Of a stretch of DNA of 64,000 bases, positions 33,312-43,520 are shown piece by piece. The stretch spans positions 104,718,661 through 104,782,660 of the forward strand of contig NC_073746.1 of assembly GCF_029784135.1 (NCBI RefSeq), read 5' to 3'. The position numbers and the translations under genes are program-made. Position 1 is the first letter of the stretch; each line of letters begins with the position of its first letter. Source of the DNA: Toxorhynchites rutilus septentrionalis. Its lineage: Eukaryota > Arthropoda > Insecta > Diptera > Culicidae. A model generated the notes under the pieces. That model made no database searches, was not told where the DNA came from, and worked only from the letters and a program-made list of their open reading frames with translations.

Positions 33312-33946
33312 TCATATGCATTGGGCTCGCAGCAAACAATCTTTGTGATTGTGGCGAAGGCTACCACGACATCGAGCATATTGTCTGGTCGTGTATCCGG
33401 TTCCATGCTGCTCGCTCTCAGCCCTCTAGAGCACTGAGAGCAAAAGGCAGACAATCGGATATCCCCGTCCGGGATATCTTAGGTAGCCGTGATCCTGATC
33501 TTCTGCTTCATCTATACCTGTTCCTCAGAAACGCCTATGTCAACGTTTAATGATGTTTCCTTCGTTGTGTCCCTGTTTCATATCCATCCTATCCGATCTA
33601 TAAACTTTTACTTGGTCGCGGCAATACATACACACACACGGGCCAAAGATTGTGTAGTCCATTGATGATTCAACAAGAGCCAAAGTTACTACCGCTCATG
33701 ACAACTCCACACGAGCTGATGATTGCGCCGGCTAGTGACCATTCTATCCTGGATTCCTCGAGTCGAGAAGACGCACCACGCTAGATATGGGGTACAGACT
33801 AGGGGGTGTTGCTGATTAATGGTCAACTGAATCCCAATAGGAAGTATCCCGTGTCGTGCACACGTACAGAGCACTGGAGACAGTTACATCCCAATTACGA
33901 GAACACTTGTAATACTAACCTCGAGCCGACCGCGAGTAATCGGTAA
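33312..33946 (+). pseudogene. I-clade retrotransposon 3' end (ORF2 C-terminus plus 3' UTR)
   Basis: The plus strand encodes the end of ORF2: IGLAANNLCDCGEGYHDIEH (first half of a CXC..H..H..C knuckle), then a C-terminal segment with RFHAARS and VRDILGSRDPDLLLH, ending at TAA near 33548. A ~400-bp 3' UTR follows, ending in CCGCGAGTAATCGG near 33946; the same motif is in the 3' UTR of the copy at 41815-42895. There is no poly-A tail: a minus-strand fragment of the same family begins directly. Severely 5'-truncated and non-functional. Confidence 0.8.
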
Positions 33947-36225
33947 TCGGGCAGCATGGAACCGGATACACGCGCAGACAATATGCTCGATGTCGTGGTA
34001 GCCATCGCCACAATCACATATAGAGCTTGCTGCGAGCCCAATGCGATAAAGATGCGCGTTTAGGTTGAAGTGATTGGACGTAAAGCCGGGTTCAGACGGT
34101 GCGAGTAAGCATACGAGTCGGTCTAGTCAGTTACTGCAGTGCAGCTACTCACACCATGTGAACACGGCGTGCGAGTTACTTCAAAGTTTTTTGAAATTAC
34201 TCGCACTCGCATCCCTCAAAACGTCAAAAACAGAATTTAGCGTTCGTATCAGGGATGCCAAATGTAAAGAAATGTCTCTATTTTTAAGATATTTGAAAAT
34301 ATGCGAAGATATTTATAGACTTGCAAATTATTGGAAAAATAAATAAAACCCTCAGAGTTTCTAAACGAAATCGTTGTTATTTGCACGATGGCGGGGCACG
34401 TTTTCTTTTTGAGATAGTTTTCTTGAGAATCTCTAATATAGAATCATTATCAGGCACAATTTTTATTCAAAATTCACCCACAACTTGCAAAAAGAAGTAT
34501 TTTTCCAAGAAACAGGATACATATTCGATTTAAAAAAAGTACATTTTCATTCATTATTTTTATTTTTGACGCGTATTTATTCCACCTGCAAATCTACTAT
34601 CATTTTCATTCCAGAAATTGGTACACGAAGCTGCTGGCAAGGCGAAATAAATAAAATTAAAAAAATTCTTTTAGACTGCCATTTATAGCATCACATACTT
34701 CCGGAATTATCTTAGCTATGGATGCTTTCGAAATTCAGAAAAATATCGACAACAATCTGAACGATATTCCAGAAGATAGGCACATCAATGTCATTTTTAA
34801 TTTCACTGTTGCAGGTACAGCATCCCTCATGAGTTGTATTCCACTTGTTCAGGTGTTATTCTCAACACTGCTCTGTAATCTCTGCGATCCTCATCGTAGA
34901 GTTCCTTCAATACTGTATTTATTGCTCTTTTTCTTTGCCTCCAATTCCTGGCCCGAATTTTTTCTTTTTTCTGCTTATTTCGGATAGTACCTTCAGTTCA
35001 AAGAAATTAAGCACAAAGTATGTATTTTTAAACACGATCAGCGTGTGTTTCGCTTTAAAATTGTGTAATGATACATTCAACTGAAAACCTAAGATGCCAA
35101 TGAAGAAGTCGATTTCGGATCAATCATCTGACAAATTCGGACCTGATTGCTGTTTCTGACTCTTTGATGGACATTGGAAAAATCACCTGGCATCCCTGGT
35201 AAACCCGTGCCGTAGTATCTAGTGTCTCGCCAGCAGCTCACACTGTGTGAACGGACAAGGCGAGTCAACCAATTGTCAAGCGAGTCCACCGGGGCAGTAG
35301 CTGCTCATTGACAAGTCAGCTACTAGCAACGTATAAATGGGCCTTAAGCCGAGATATCACGGGAATGAAATCACGACCTACATTCAATCCCTTGAACCAT
35401 GCACTCGTCGAGACCTTAGGGATAATCGTGTGTAACCAACGACCGAACTCATCTTCACTCCACATGCGCTGCCAACTTACGAGCGTGTGCCAACGAGGAA
35501 TATGGATGATTTTTTCCATATTCCTCGTTGGCAATTTGCCTTTCAAAAAATGTGTCTTTCGAAGCGCTCACCTTAGCTAGCGAGTCCGCTTTCTCATGCC
35601 CCGGAATCAAGCAATGAGAGGGAAGCCATGCTAAGGTAATCTTGAATAATTTTTCGACCAAAACACTCAATAGATGTCTTGTTAGGAAATAAGATGAGCG
35701 TTTATCAACTTTCATTGAGCGGATTGCCTCTATTGAGCTGAGACTGTGTGAAAAAATAAAATAATGTTCGATGGGCAATGTTTCAATGATCCCTAGTGCG
35801 TAGTACATCGCACCCAGTTCAGCGACATACACGGAACAAGGATCTTTGAGTTTGAAAGAGGCACTGGAATTTTCATTGAAGATGCCGAAGCCAGTAGACC
35901 CGTTTATGTATGAACCGTCAGTAAAGAACATTTTATCAGATCTAACCTTCCCATCTTCTGCCGAAAATATCGGCGGAATAGAATCGGAGCGTAGATGATC
36001 TGGGATTCCACGGATGTTTTGTCACATGAACAGATAAAAAATGACAGAAGAATTCCAAAGGTATGGGAAACAAACTTGGTTGGAGATGCCTGTTGAAGGG
36101 TGCCCGTCGTTGGTAAGGTACTCATGGTTTAAAGACATAAAACTTGACTGAGGAGTCAGTTGGAGTAGATTTTCGAAGTTATCAATCACCAATGCACAAT
36201 GGTCCAGGAGATGCATTTAAGTGGA
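33947..36225 (-). pseudogene. I-clade ORF2 RNase H and C-terminal region, split by an insertion
   Basis: RNase H removes the RNA strand of the cDNA hybrid in I elements. On the minus strand, from ~36225: a degenerate pre-RNase H region, then RNase H (35931-35455) with VFFTDGSYINGS-type start (FFTDGSY, first Asp), YVAELGAMYYAL (Glu), SHSLSSIEAI where the third Asp is His, and GHEKADSLAKV (Asp). Next come RMWSEDEFGRWLHTIIPKVS and GRDFIPVISRL, then the PIF/Harbinger insert (34084-35344), and finally NAHLYRIGLAASSICDCGDG and EHIVCACIRFHAAR to ~33950. A frameshift lies between 35930 and 36100 and another near 35550 (duplicated TTCCTCGTTGGCA around 35485-35540). The third-Asp change should abolish RNase H activity. 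Confidence 0.87.
34084..35344. mobile_element. PIF/Harbinger-type element, 1261 bp, non-autonomous
   Basis: Three-base target duplication TAA (34081-34083, 35345-35347). The ends are related inverted repeats, AGCCGGGTTCAGACGGTGCG and AGGCCCATTTATACGTTGCT, sharing ACG.TGC.AGTA.GC. Removing the element and one TAA restores the retrotransposon frame as V-I-S-R-L-T-S-N-H-F, which fixes the boundaries. A 3-bp TWA duplication with AGG/GGGCC-like ends fits PIF/Harbinger. The interior is AT-rich; short plus-strand frames (34718-34987) show no DDE nuclease or Myb motif. Confidence 0.85.
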
Positions 36226-36266
36226 AATTAGCATTTAGAGCTCGATAGTCATTCTCTGAACAAAAA

Positions 36267-37986
36267 CTGTCTTAGACAAAGTTGTTACTCAAGATAGAGC
36301 GCTCGCTTTTATGTTGTCAAAAATAGGGTGACTAAAATTTTCGATGAAATAAAAAATATAACATTCTTATCTTTATAGATAGAGGTAAACATAGTTCGAC
36401 AATGTTGTAGCTCTAATTATTTGAGACAACTTTGTAGAACAAAGTTTTTCTCTATCTCTTGAAATAATCGATATAGCGCCTTTTTTATATAATACGTTAG
36501 GGTAACCATGAAAAAAACTGTTTTTTTGTTCTGACTTTTATGTTTCAAATTTTACATGCAAACTGTCTTCGAAAGACTTTTAGAGCTTACTAATACAAAC
36601 ATTTTTCGATGCAGATCATGGCAATATCTCAACTTTACTCAAAGTTATTGATATTTCTTCCCAAAAAACATGCTCTTTTCATTTGTTTGTCATTCTTTCT
36701 GGAGCAAACGTTAACAAAGTTTATTGGCGGCATTTGAAAGAGCATATTTCACTCTGCATGATGTGTGATTTTCAAAACTATGTTATTTTTTGTGTTTGAG
36801 TAATTGAAATCATGAGTTTTTGGGTAAAAAATCATCAATAACTTTGAGTAGGATTATAATATAGACAAGTACTGCATCGCAAAATGTTGGTATCGATAAG
36901 CTCTAAAAGTCGTATGAAGACAGTTTTGATGTAGAATTTGAAATATAAAAGTTAAAGCAGAAAAAACAAGTTTTTTCATGGTCACCCTAATGCAACTTAG
37001 AAAAAAACGTTAAATCGATTATTTTAAAAGATAGAAAAAAGCTTTGTTCTACAAAGTTGTTTCAAATAACTTGGGCTACAACATTGTTGAACTAGGTTTA
37101 TCTCTATCTATAAAGATAAGAAAGTTAGATTTTTCATTTCATCGACAATTTTGGTCACCCTATTTTTGATAACATAAAAATGAGCGCTCTATTATATGTA
37201 ACAACTTTGTCTAAGACAGTTTTTGTCTACACAATGAATATCTCCCACAAAGTTGTTTTTAGTGCCTTCTATCTGAGTTGCATTAAGGTAACTATGAAAA
37301 AACTCTAACTCTAACTTTTATATTTAAAATTCTACATCAAAATGGTCTACGTAAGACTTTTAGAGCTTATCAATACCAACATGTCAATATCTTAATCCTG
37401 TTCAAAGTTATTGATGGGTTTTCATACAAAAACTCATTATTTCAATTAATTTACTCAAACACAAAAAATAACATAGTTTTGAAAATGGCATATTATATAG
37501 AGTTAAATCTGTTCTTTCAAATTCCGTCAACAAACATTTTTATGTTTGCCCCAAAAAGAATGACAAACAAATGAAAAGAGGATGTTTTTTAGGAACAAAT
37601 ATCAATAACATTGTGTAAAGTTAATATATTGACAAGTTCTGCATCGAAAAATGTTTATATTAGTAAGCTCTAAAAGTCTTTCAAAGACAGTTTGCATGTA
37701 AAATTTGAAATATAAAAGTTAGAGCAAAAAAACAGTTTTTTTCATGGTGACCCTAACGCAACTTAGAAAAAAGGCGCTATTATTTCAAGAGATAGAGAAA
37801 AACTTTGGTCTACAAAGATGTCTCATATAATTGGAGCTACAACATTGTCAAACAATGTTTACCTCTATCTATAAAAATAAGAAAGTTATATTTTTTTATT
37901 TTATCGACAATATTGGTCACCCTATTTTTGACAACATAAAAACGAGCGCTCTATCATGAGTAACAACTTTGTCTAAGACAGTTTTA
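36267..37986. mobile_element. 1.7-kb multi-tier palindromic element
   Basis: AAAACTGTCTTAGACAAAGT at 36267 is mirrored at the right end (37986) and again internally near 37190-37225. Between these, four versions of one ~430-500 bp unit alternate in orientation: forward 36267-36780, reverse 36785-37228, forward ~37270-37540, reverse ~37560-37986. Shared words are GAGCGCTC, GTCACCCTATTTTTGA, CATGGTCACCCTAA and AGAGCTTA(C/T)(T/C)AATA. A transcript could fold in several ways. No coding region and no clear target duplication. Confidence 0.85.
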
Positions 37987-38095
37987 TAATAATATCCGAA
38001 GTTATTAACGAGCAACTTATATAAAATAACAACGTAGTTCTACGTCAACAATGCGGTCGTAGCTTGGACACAACCTCCTATAGTTTCTTCCCATT
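37987..38095 (+). repeat. Palindrome-ended family, terminal segment
   Basis: ACGTAGTTCTACGT at 38032-38045, with the same context as 33180-33300 (AATATCCGAAGTTAT upstream, GCGGTCGTAGCTTGGACACA downstream). The palindromic element at 36267-37986 directly abuts it. Confidence 0.65.
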
Positions 38096-38266
38096 TCGTA
38101 TTGTTCTTTGTTTTTATTTGTACAATGCGCTAAAAATATTATTTTATGAATAAATCGACCTTATTAGTGTTGTATCCTCGGTGTTTATTATTTCTTTATG
38201 GAAGTAAAACATACTAATATCAGAGATTTAGAGTCATTTTTTTTCTCATAGATTATAATCGAGCTG

Positions 38267-38761
38267 ATGAATTTAATAGGCGTGGGTCACTGTATGTCAT
38301 ATATACGAAAAAAGAAACAACCTAAACATAACAAGAAAAAATACGAGAGTGAAGCCCCCAGGTTCTATTGTCCTTCATGTATATATCTCTTCTATCCCCG
38401 GTCCCACATGGCGAATTTTTCACAATACAAAATGGAACCCTTGAATCGTAATGGAACCAGCAAAATCATTGAAGCGAATGGAAAGCCCCGGGAAAAGCTA
38501 AAAAAATGTAACGTAATAAATCGAATCCATCACATACTTGTTTCGCTCTCGTTCGATCCGATTGATGACGCCAACCGCGCTGGTGAGCCGGCTTTTCCAA
38601 CACGTTCCTCTTTTTCACGCTCAACCGTTCGCTCCATTCCGGTCGGTATCTTCGACCAGCTTCAAAACACTTCCAATGGCAGCGCGTGGTATTGGTGGGG
38701 GAGGTACTGTGTCCCGGTCGAAATATTTTCGGCGGATCATTCAAATTTCCCCTCCCGCTGA
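38267..38761 (+). CDS. Open frame of unknown function, doubtful
   Basis: 164 codons without recognisable domains. A basic N-terminus (YIRKKKQPKHNKKKYESE) is followed by a Ser/Arg-rich middle. The first ATG is at 38267. The region 38500-38780 is GC-richer than its surroundings, and an antisense frame (38466-38744) is also open, so openness may reflect composition. I see no TIRs or repeats around it, so if any host coding sequence exists in the window this is one of the few candidates. Evidence is weak. Confidence 0.15.
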   Translation: MNLIGVGHCMSYIRKKKQPKHNKKKYESEAPRFYCPSCIYLFYPRSHMANFSQYKMEPLNRNGTSKIIEANGKPREKLKKCNVINRIHHILVSLSFDPIDDANRAGEPAFPTRSSFSRSTVRSIPVGIFDQLQNTSNGSAWYWWGRYCVPVEIFSADHSNFPSR

Positions 38762-38779
38762 CGGAGGTGAGTAGGAAAG

Positions 38780-40320
38780 CGATTAGGTATCAACGGAATC
38801 GAGTTTTCAACTCAATCAGACTATTCTCCGGAATGGCAAGGTTGAATGATTCATAACACAATACAAGGCCGGCTCAGATGTATAAATTCGACGTTTTTTT
38901 CCTTGCTGTTGTCGTGAAAGCCCACCTTATTCGAATTCACTTCGAAAACATTTGGTTTCGCAACGATAAAAGCTCTTCACTCACTGTAGCACCGATACGA
39001 CGCACGGTTATATTTTTCTTCGGATGAAGAATTATGCCGGCTTTTCGACCCTCCGAAAATCCACGTTTAATCTATCGAAATAGGACTCATTTGATTTATT
39101 GTCGCGCTATTGCGTTACCACAGTTTCATGTAATTTCATCGGGTTATAACATCGCTCACGCATCATCGATCTGCACAGCGTGGAATGAAAGTTTGAGCTG
39201 ACGCCACGTGCTAGTAGTTCAAAGAGTTCAATTACCCCAAGACACAAACTACGTTTTAGTCATACGAAATCGCTGCCCGTCTAGTGACTCATATTTGTGG
39301 AATGACACCAAGGATACGTTGGTATATTCTCACGTGAGTGAGATCCCTTTTTGGATGCAGAGCAAAACTTCGGTTGTCATTACAGCAGCGATAAGGATAA
39401 TGTTTTTACCGGAACTCACGCGCCGCTCGGATAGCACGTTTCCCTCCGAGTGCGACCGGCTTGTCAAAGAAATCCCGATAAACTGAAGTGAAATTGTGCT
39501 ACCACCGATTGCGTTGAGCCTGGGCTCTTCTACCCCTGTGCGATGCTTGTGTCATTGGTGAGCGATTCGACGGCTGAAGGATACGAACCATGAATTCACT
39601 CGCTGTTTTTCTCCGAGAGAAGCGGGTAGTTCATGGGAGAGGACTTTCGCTGGGACGAAGTGAACTAAAGAGGTAGATCAGCTGATTTCAGGATACGAGT
39701 AAACTATGTCTTTGGAGAAGGGCGGGTGCTATTCGAATATTCATTTACGAATACACGAACAGTTGATTTCGAATGAAATTCATCCTTAGCAGTTGACATG
39801 AATTTAATAATGAATATTCCGAAAACAGACTGTGATGATATTTTTTCGCTGATTGAACCATATAGAAAAAGGTTCACGTGGAACTACCTTAGCTTAGCAA
39901 TCATTCGTTTGTATTGATTAAATTCTTGATTGAATGAAACAGTTTCCAAATTCAATTGAGTTCAATATATTTGCTCTGTGAGTGAAAAAAATGAACAAAT
40001 GCCGTGTAAAGTCAATTCATTTATTGTGATTGATTGTTCTTCGTTACAAGTAAATTTAATGACGGACCTTTTACGTTTGGTATGATGACTAGAACAAAAT
40101 ATATGTACGGAAGAATTATCAAACGTTTGATGAACCAGCCTAAGGCTGAACATCTTTCCAATAAAGACAAAAAAAAATTATCAAACGATTATTTTATTTT
40201 ACATTTCCCTCTGAAGTTTACATCCTAAAAGTGTACATACTTCTCGAATCTCGAATTTGCTTGAAACTGGGAAGTTCATTCGCTTCTAGTGTCTGCACGA
40301 TTTTCCCAGGTTCCTAAGTT
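38780..40320. other. No gene recognised
   Basis: Mixed-composition DNA with short frames only (for example 39208-39486). From ~40040 it is similar to 7900-8150 and so belongs to the dispersed repeat family that ends in the palindrome at 41159. Confidence 0.35.
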
Positions 40321-40329
40321 TAGAAGATC

Positions 40330-41174
40330 ATGTTAGGACAGACATATTCCACTCTGCACAAAGGCAAGCGAGGACAAAAGTACTCGCAGTTTGCATTTAT
40401 TTGCAGAGCCGATTTCCCCAGAAACCTCGGTTTTGAAGTCTGTGTTAGGGAAACACATTTCAATCGGAACAAAAATACCCCCGATTTGTATGAATTCGCA
40501 ATGCCGATTTCCCCACGCTTCATGGATTTGAAGTCTGTGTTAGGGAAACACATTCCAGTCGGAACAAAAATACCCCCGACTTGCATGAATTTGAAATACC
40601 GATTTCTCCAGGCACCTTGGTTTAGAAATCTCTATTAGGGAACACATTTCGGTGGGAACAAAAGCTCCCCCTACTTTCGTGTGTTCTTTTTCTTCTTTTT
40701 GGCTTTAAAAGGGTTTAAACTTTTCAGTTCACTCGCCTCTAGGCTCTTTCGTGTGCTTGCAATGCCGATTTCGCTGCTTGGTTTTAAAGTCTGTGTTAGG
40801 GAACATTTTTCGATGAGAACAAAAGTCCCCCTACTTTCATGTATTTGCAATGCCGATTTCCCCAAGGCTGCTTGGTTTTGATGGTTGTGTTAGGGAAACC
40901 GTAAATCGGGCCAATCAAAACGATGCAGTTAGGGCGTTTAGATAACGCCTAATATTTTACAGTTATTCAATTGTTTATCTAATGAAAAACAACATTTTCT
41001 TAGTTGCGATAGATGCGTAGAAATATTTCCTATCAAGTGATGCAAACATCTCTCCTATCCAGTACGAAATGTTCGAGCTATAAGCATTCGAAATCTTTCA
41101 TTTTTTCCTGCATGTTCTGTGTTTAAGTTTTCATTTTACCCTCCATATATTCCGGTTAGACGTAGTCCCACGTC
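40330..41174 (+). repeat. ~95-bp tandem repeats plus palindrome-ended right flank
   Basis: At least five units of ~95 bp lie at 40385-40905; GTTAGGGAAACACATT occurs at 40444 and 40540 (96 apart), with a further copy near 40635. The block is capped by GGGAAACCGTAAATCGGGCC. The right flank (40920-41174) matches 8940-9370 and ends in the palindrome GACGTAGTCCCACGTC at 41159. A poly-T-rich interruption (40680-40735) lies inside. Confidence 0.75.
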
Positions 41175-41814
41175 AAAATAATATTAAAAAAAAGAAAACC
41201 GTTCCTTGTGTACTCTATGACTACACATTTGTTGTGGAGAATTAAAACCCAAAAAAATATGTTCAAACCTAGTATGCACCATCATTATGAAACTGATATA
41301 TAGCCACTATACTGGATAGTGGATAGTTAATGTACGATAAACACCAAATTGTTAAATAAGAGAACTGAAAAATAATACAAATTATGGAGAACTAATATTA
41401 ATTTAGTTTACTAACATTTTAAACTCGCATCAAAGAAAATCAACAGTTTGAATTTCCTTCGGAAACTAGATCAGCTTCTATAACAAATATCGTACCTCTC
41501 TGTCACAAAATAAACCAGAATTGATTAAAAACACGACCACTTGTTCACGTTTTTCGGTTCGGTTTTATTTATTCGAATTGTTTTTTTTTTTTGTTGGAAT
41601 TACAGTGACTCGCCACCAAAAAAAAACCTCTTGAACCATCATCATATCATGAGACTTGAATGAAAGATGTTTGTGAGATGAGGGTAAGTTTTTGTATTAT
41701 AACAGTTAATAAGGGTAGTGGGGTAGTGGGGGCATAGTGATCTCCCTAAGGAATGTGCCCTTTTCCAGCATACACAAACCGCCTCAATACTTATTTTTCG
41801 AAGAATTTTGTGGT

Positions 41815-42895
41815 TCAACTTATTGTTGGGCGCTGGACAGCGTCGCCTCACGACCTGTTGAACACTATTACATTGTAACGGATAGTCTTAGCTCTGTCGA
41901 AGCTATCCGTTCAGTGAGGCCGGAAAAGCACTCGCCGTACTTCCTTGAGAGAATACGAGAAATTTTGAGTGCTTTATCCAGACGCTGTTATGTCATTACC
42001 TTTGTGTGGGTCCCTTCACATTGCTCAATTCCGGGTAATGAGAGGGCTGACTCATTGGCAAAGGTAGGTGCAATTGAAGGCGATATTTATCAGCGTCAAA
42101 TCGCCTTCAATGAATTTTATTCTTTAGTCCGCAAAAATACCATCGCTAACTGGCAACGCAAGTGGAATGAAGATGAATTGGGCCGGTGGTTTCACTCGAT
42201 TATCCCTAAGGTTAGCCTCAAACCGTGGTTCAAAAGTCTGGACTTGAGCCGGGACTTTATTCGCACCTTCTCCCGAATCGTGTCCAATCACTGTTTGTTA
42301 GATGCACTACTCTTCCGTTTCAATCTTGCCAGCAGCAATCTCTGCGTTTGTGGCCAAGGTTATCACGACATCGAGCATGTTGTTTGGTCGTGCGAGGTGT
42401 ATCTGGTCGCCAGATCGAATTTAGAAAACTCCCTTCGGGCCCGAGGAAGACAGCCCAATGTGCCGGTGAGAGATGTATTGGCTCGGTTAGACCTTGATTA
42501 CATGTCCCATATATATGTTTTCCTTAAAGCTATAGATCTTCGTGTGTGATTGTCCCTACTTCCTTATACCCTCCTTTCCTTCCTTTGCGGGTAATTCGTC
42601 CCCTTGCTATAAATAGTAGAATAAGTTGAAATGTAAATACACTATAGATATACGAATAGATTCAAGAAATGAGTGTTCATCAACATTGTTACAATTTCCT
42701 TATATCCATCCTTCTCCTAAAAATATGTCACCCTTCTAAACTCGAGTACACCGCGAGTAATCGGTTTTCCACCTTACTAACCATAGATGTAAGAAAATTG
42801 TTTATATATATAGTTTTAAAATTATATTTAAGAATTCGGCTCCTTTAAACTTAAGTAACTGAGCCTGTAAAAATAAACGAATTAATAAAAAAAAA
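41815..42895 (+). pseudogene. I-clade retrotransposon 3' end: RNase H, C-terminus, 3' UTR and A-tail
   Basis: 5'-truncated insertion. The readable frame runs from ~41815 to the stop at 42549: RNase H without its first Asp block (YYIVTDSLSSVEAIRS, WVPSHCSIPGNERADSLAKV keep two Asp), WQRKWNEDELGRWFHSIIPK, DFIRTFSRIVSNH, then the C-terminal knuckle CVCGQGYHDIEHVVWSC, ending DLRV. The 3' UTR (42550-42880) holds CACCGCGAGTAATCGG near 42750 and ends in an A-run at 42889-42895. 5' truncation and a 3' A-run are the signature of target-primed reverse transcription. It is better preserved than the two copies at 33-36 kb. Confidence 0.9.
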
Positions 42896-43520
42896 CTTAT
42901 TGTTGTTCAATATAGCAAACGGCGTTTATTATAAAAGTTCAAAATACCGTTTTGTCTCATATTCCGAACACTTCATTTTTAAATGTAAATTTGCTAAACT
43001 TTCATGTTTTACATAATTGAATAAAATTGAAATTGAATTCATGCTTTGAGGTATAAGCTTTATTTCGACATCATTCGCAGGTATCGATACAGCCTATAAT
43101 TCATAATATTAGGCATTTGCAAAAAAAAGTGACAGCAAAACCAATGATAAAAAAAAAACAAGCATATTTTATTTTTCAGTTTTTGAAGTTGTTTCAACTA
43201 TTTTGTTTGTTGTTTTCATATCAAGTGCTAGAGCATGAATGAATCTACAATAAATGGGTGAAAAAAATGATATTTTATGCAACATTTAATCTTCGTTTAA
43301 GTTAACATTGTCTTCATTTAAATTAACATTGAAGTAGTGTTCGGAATTTAAATCAATTTTCTATGCATGATTCAAATTCCGAACACTTCGTTTTCAAATG
43401 TAAATTAATTGAACTTTAATGTTATAAATAATTGAATAATCAAAACCCTGAAATTTATTGGGTTGTAGCATTAATGTTAACATTATTTACAGGTATCGAT
43501 ACAGCCTAAAATCTATAATA

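Noticed and set aside
33312..36225. Twin-priming (5' inversion) of a single LINE insertion
   Set aside because: The inverted segment lies on the wrong side of the sense 3' end for that mechanism.
40385..40905. CRISPR-like array of regularly spaced repeats
   Set aside because: Units are contiguous ~95-bp tandem repeats with no unique spacers, in a eukaryotic transposon context.
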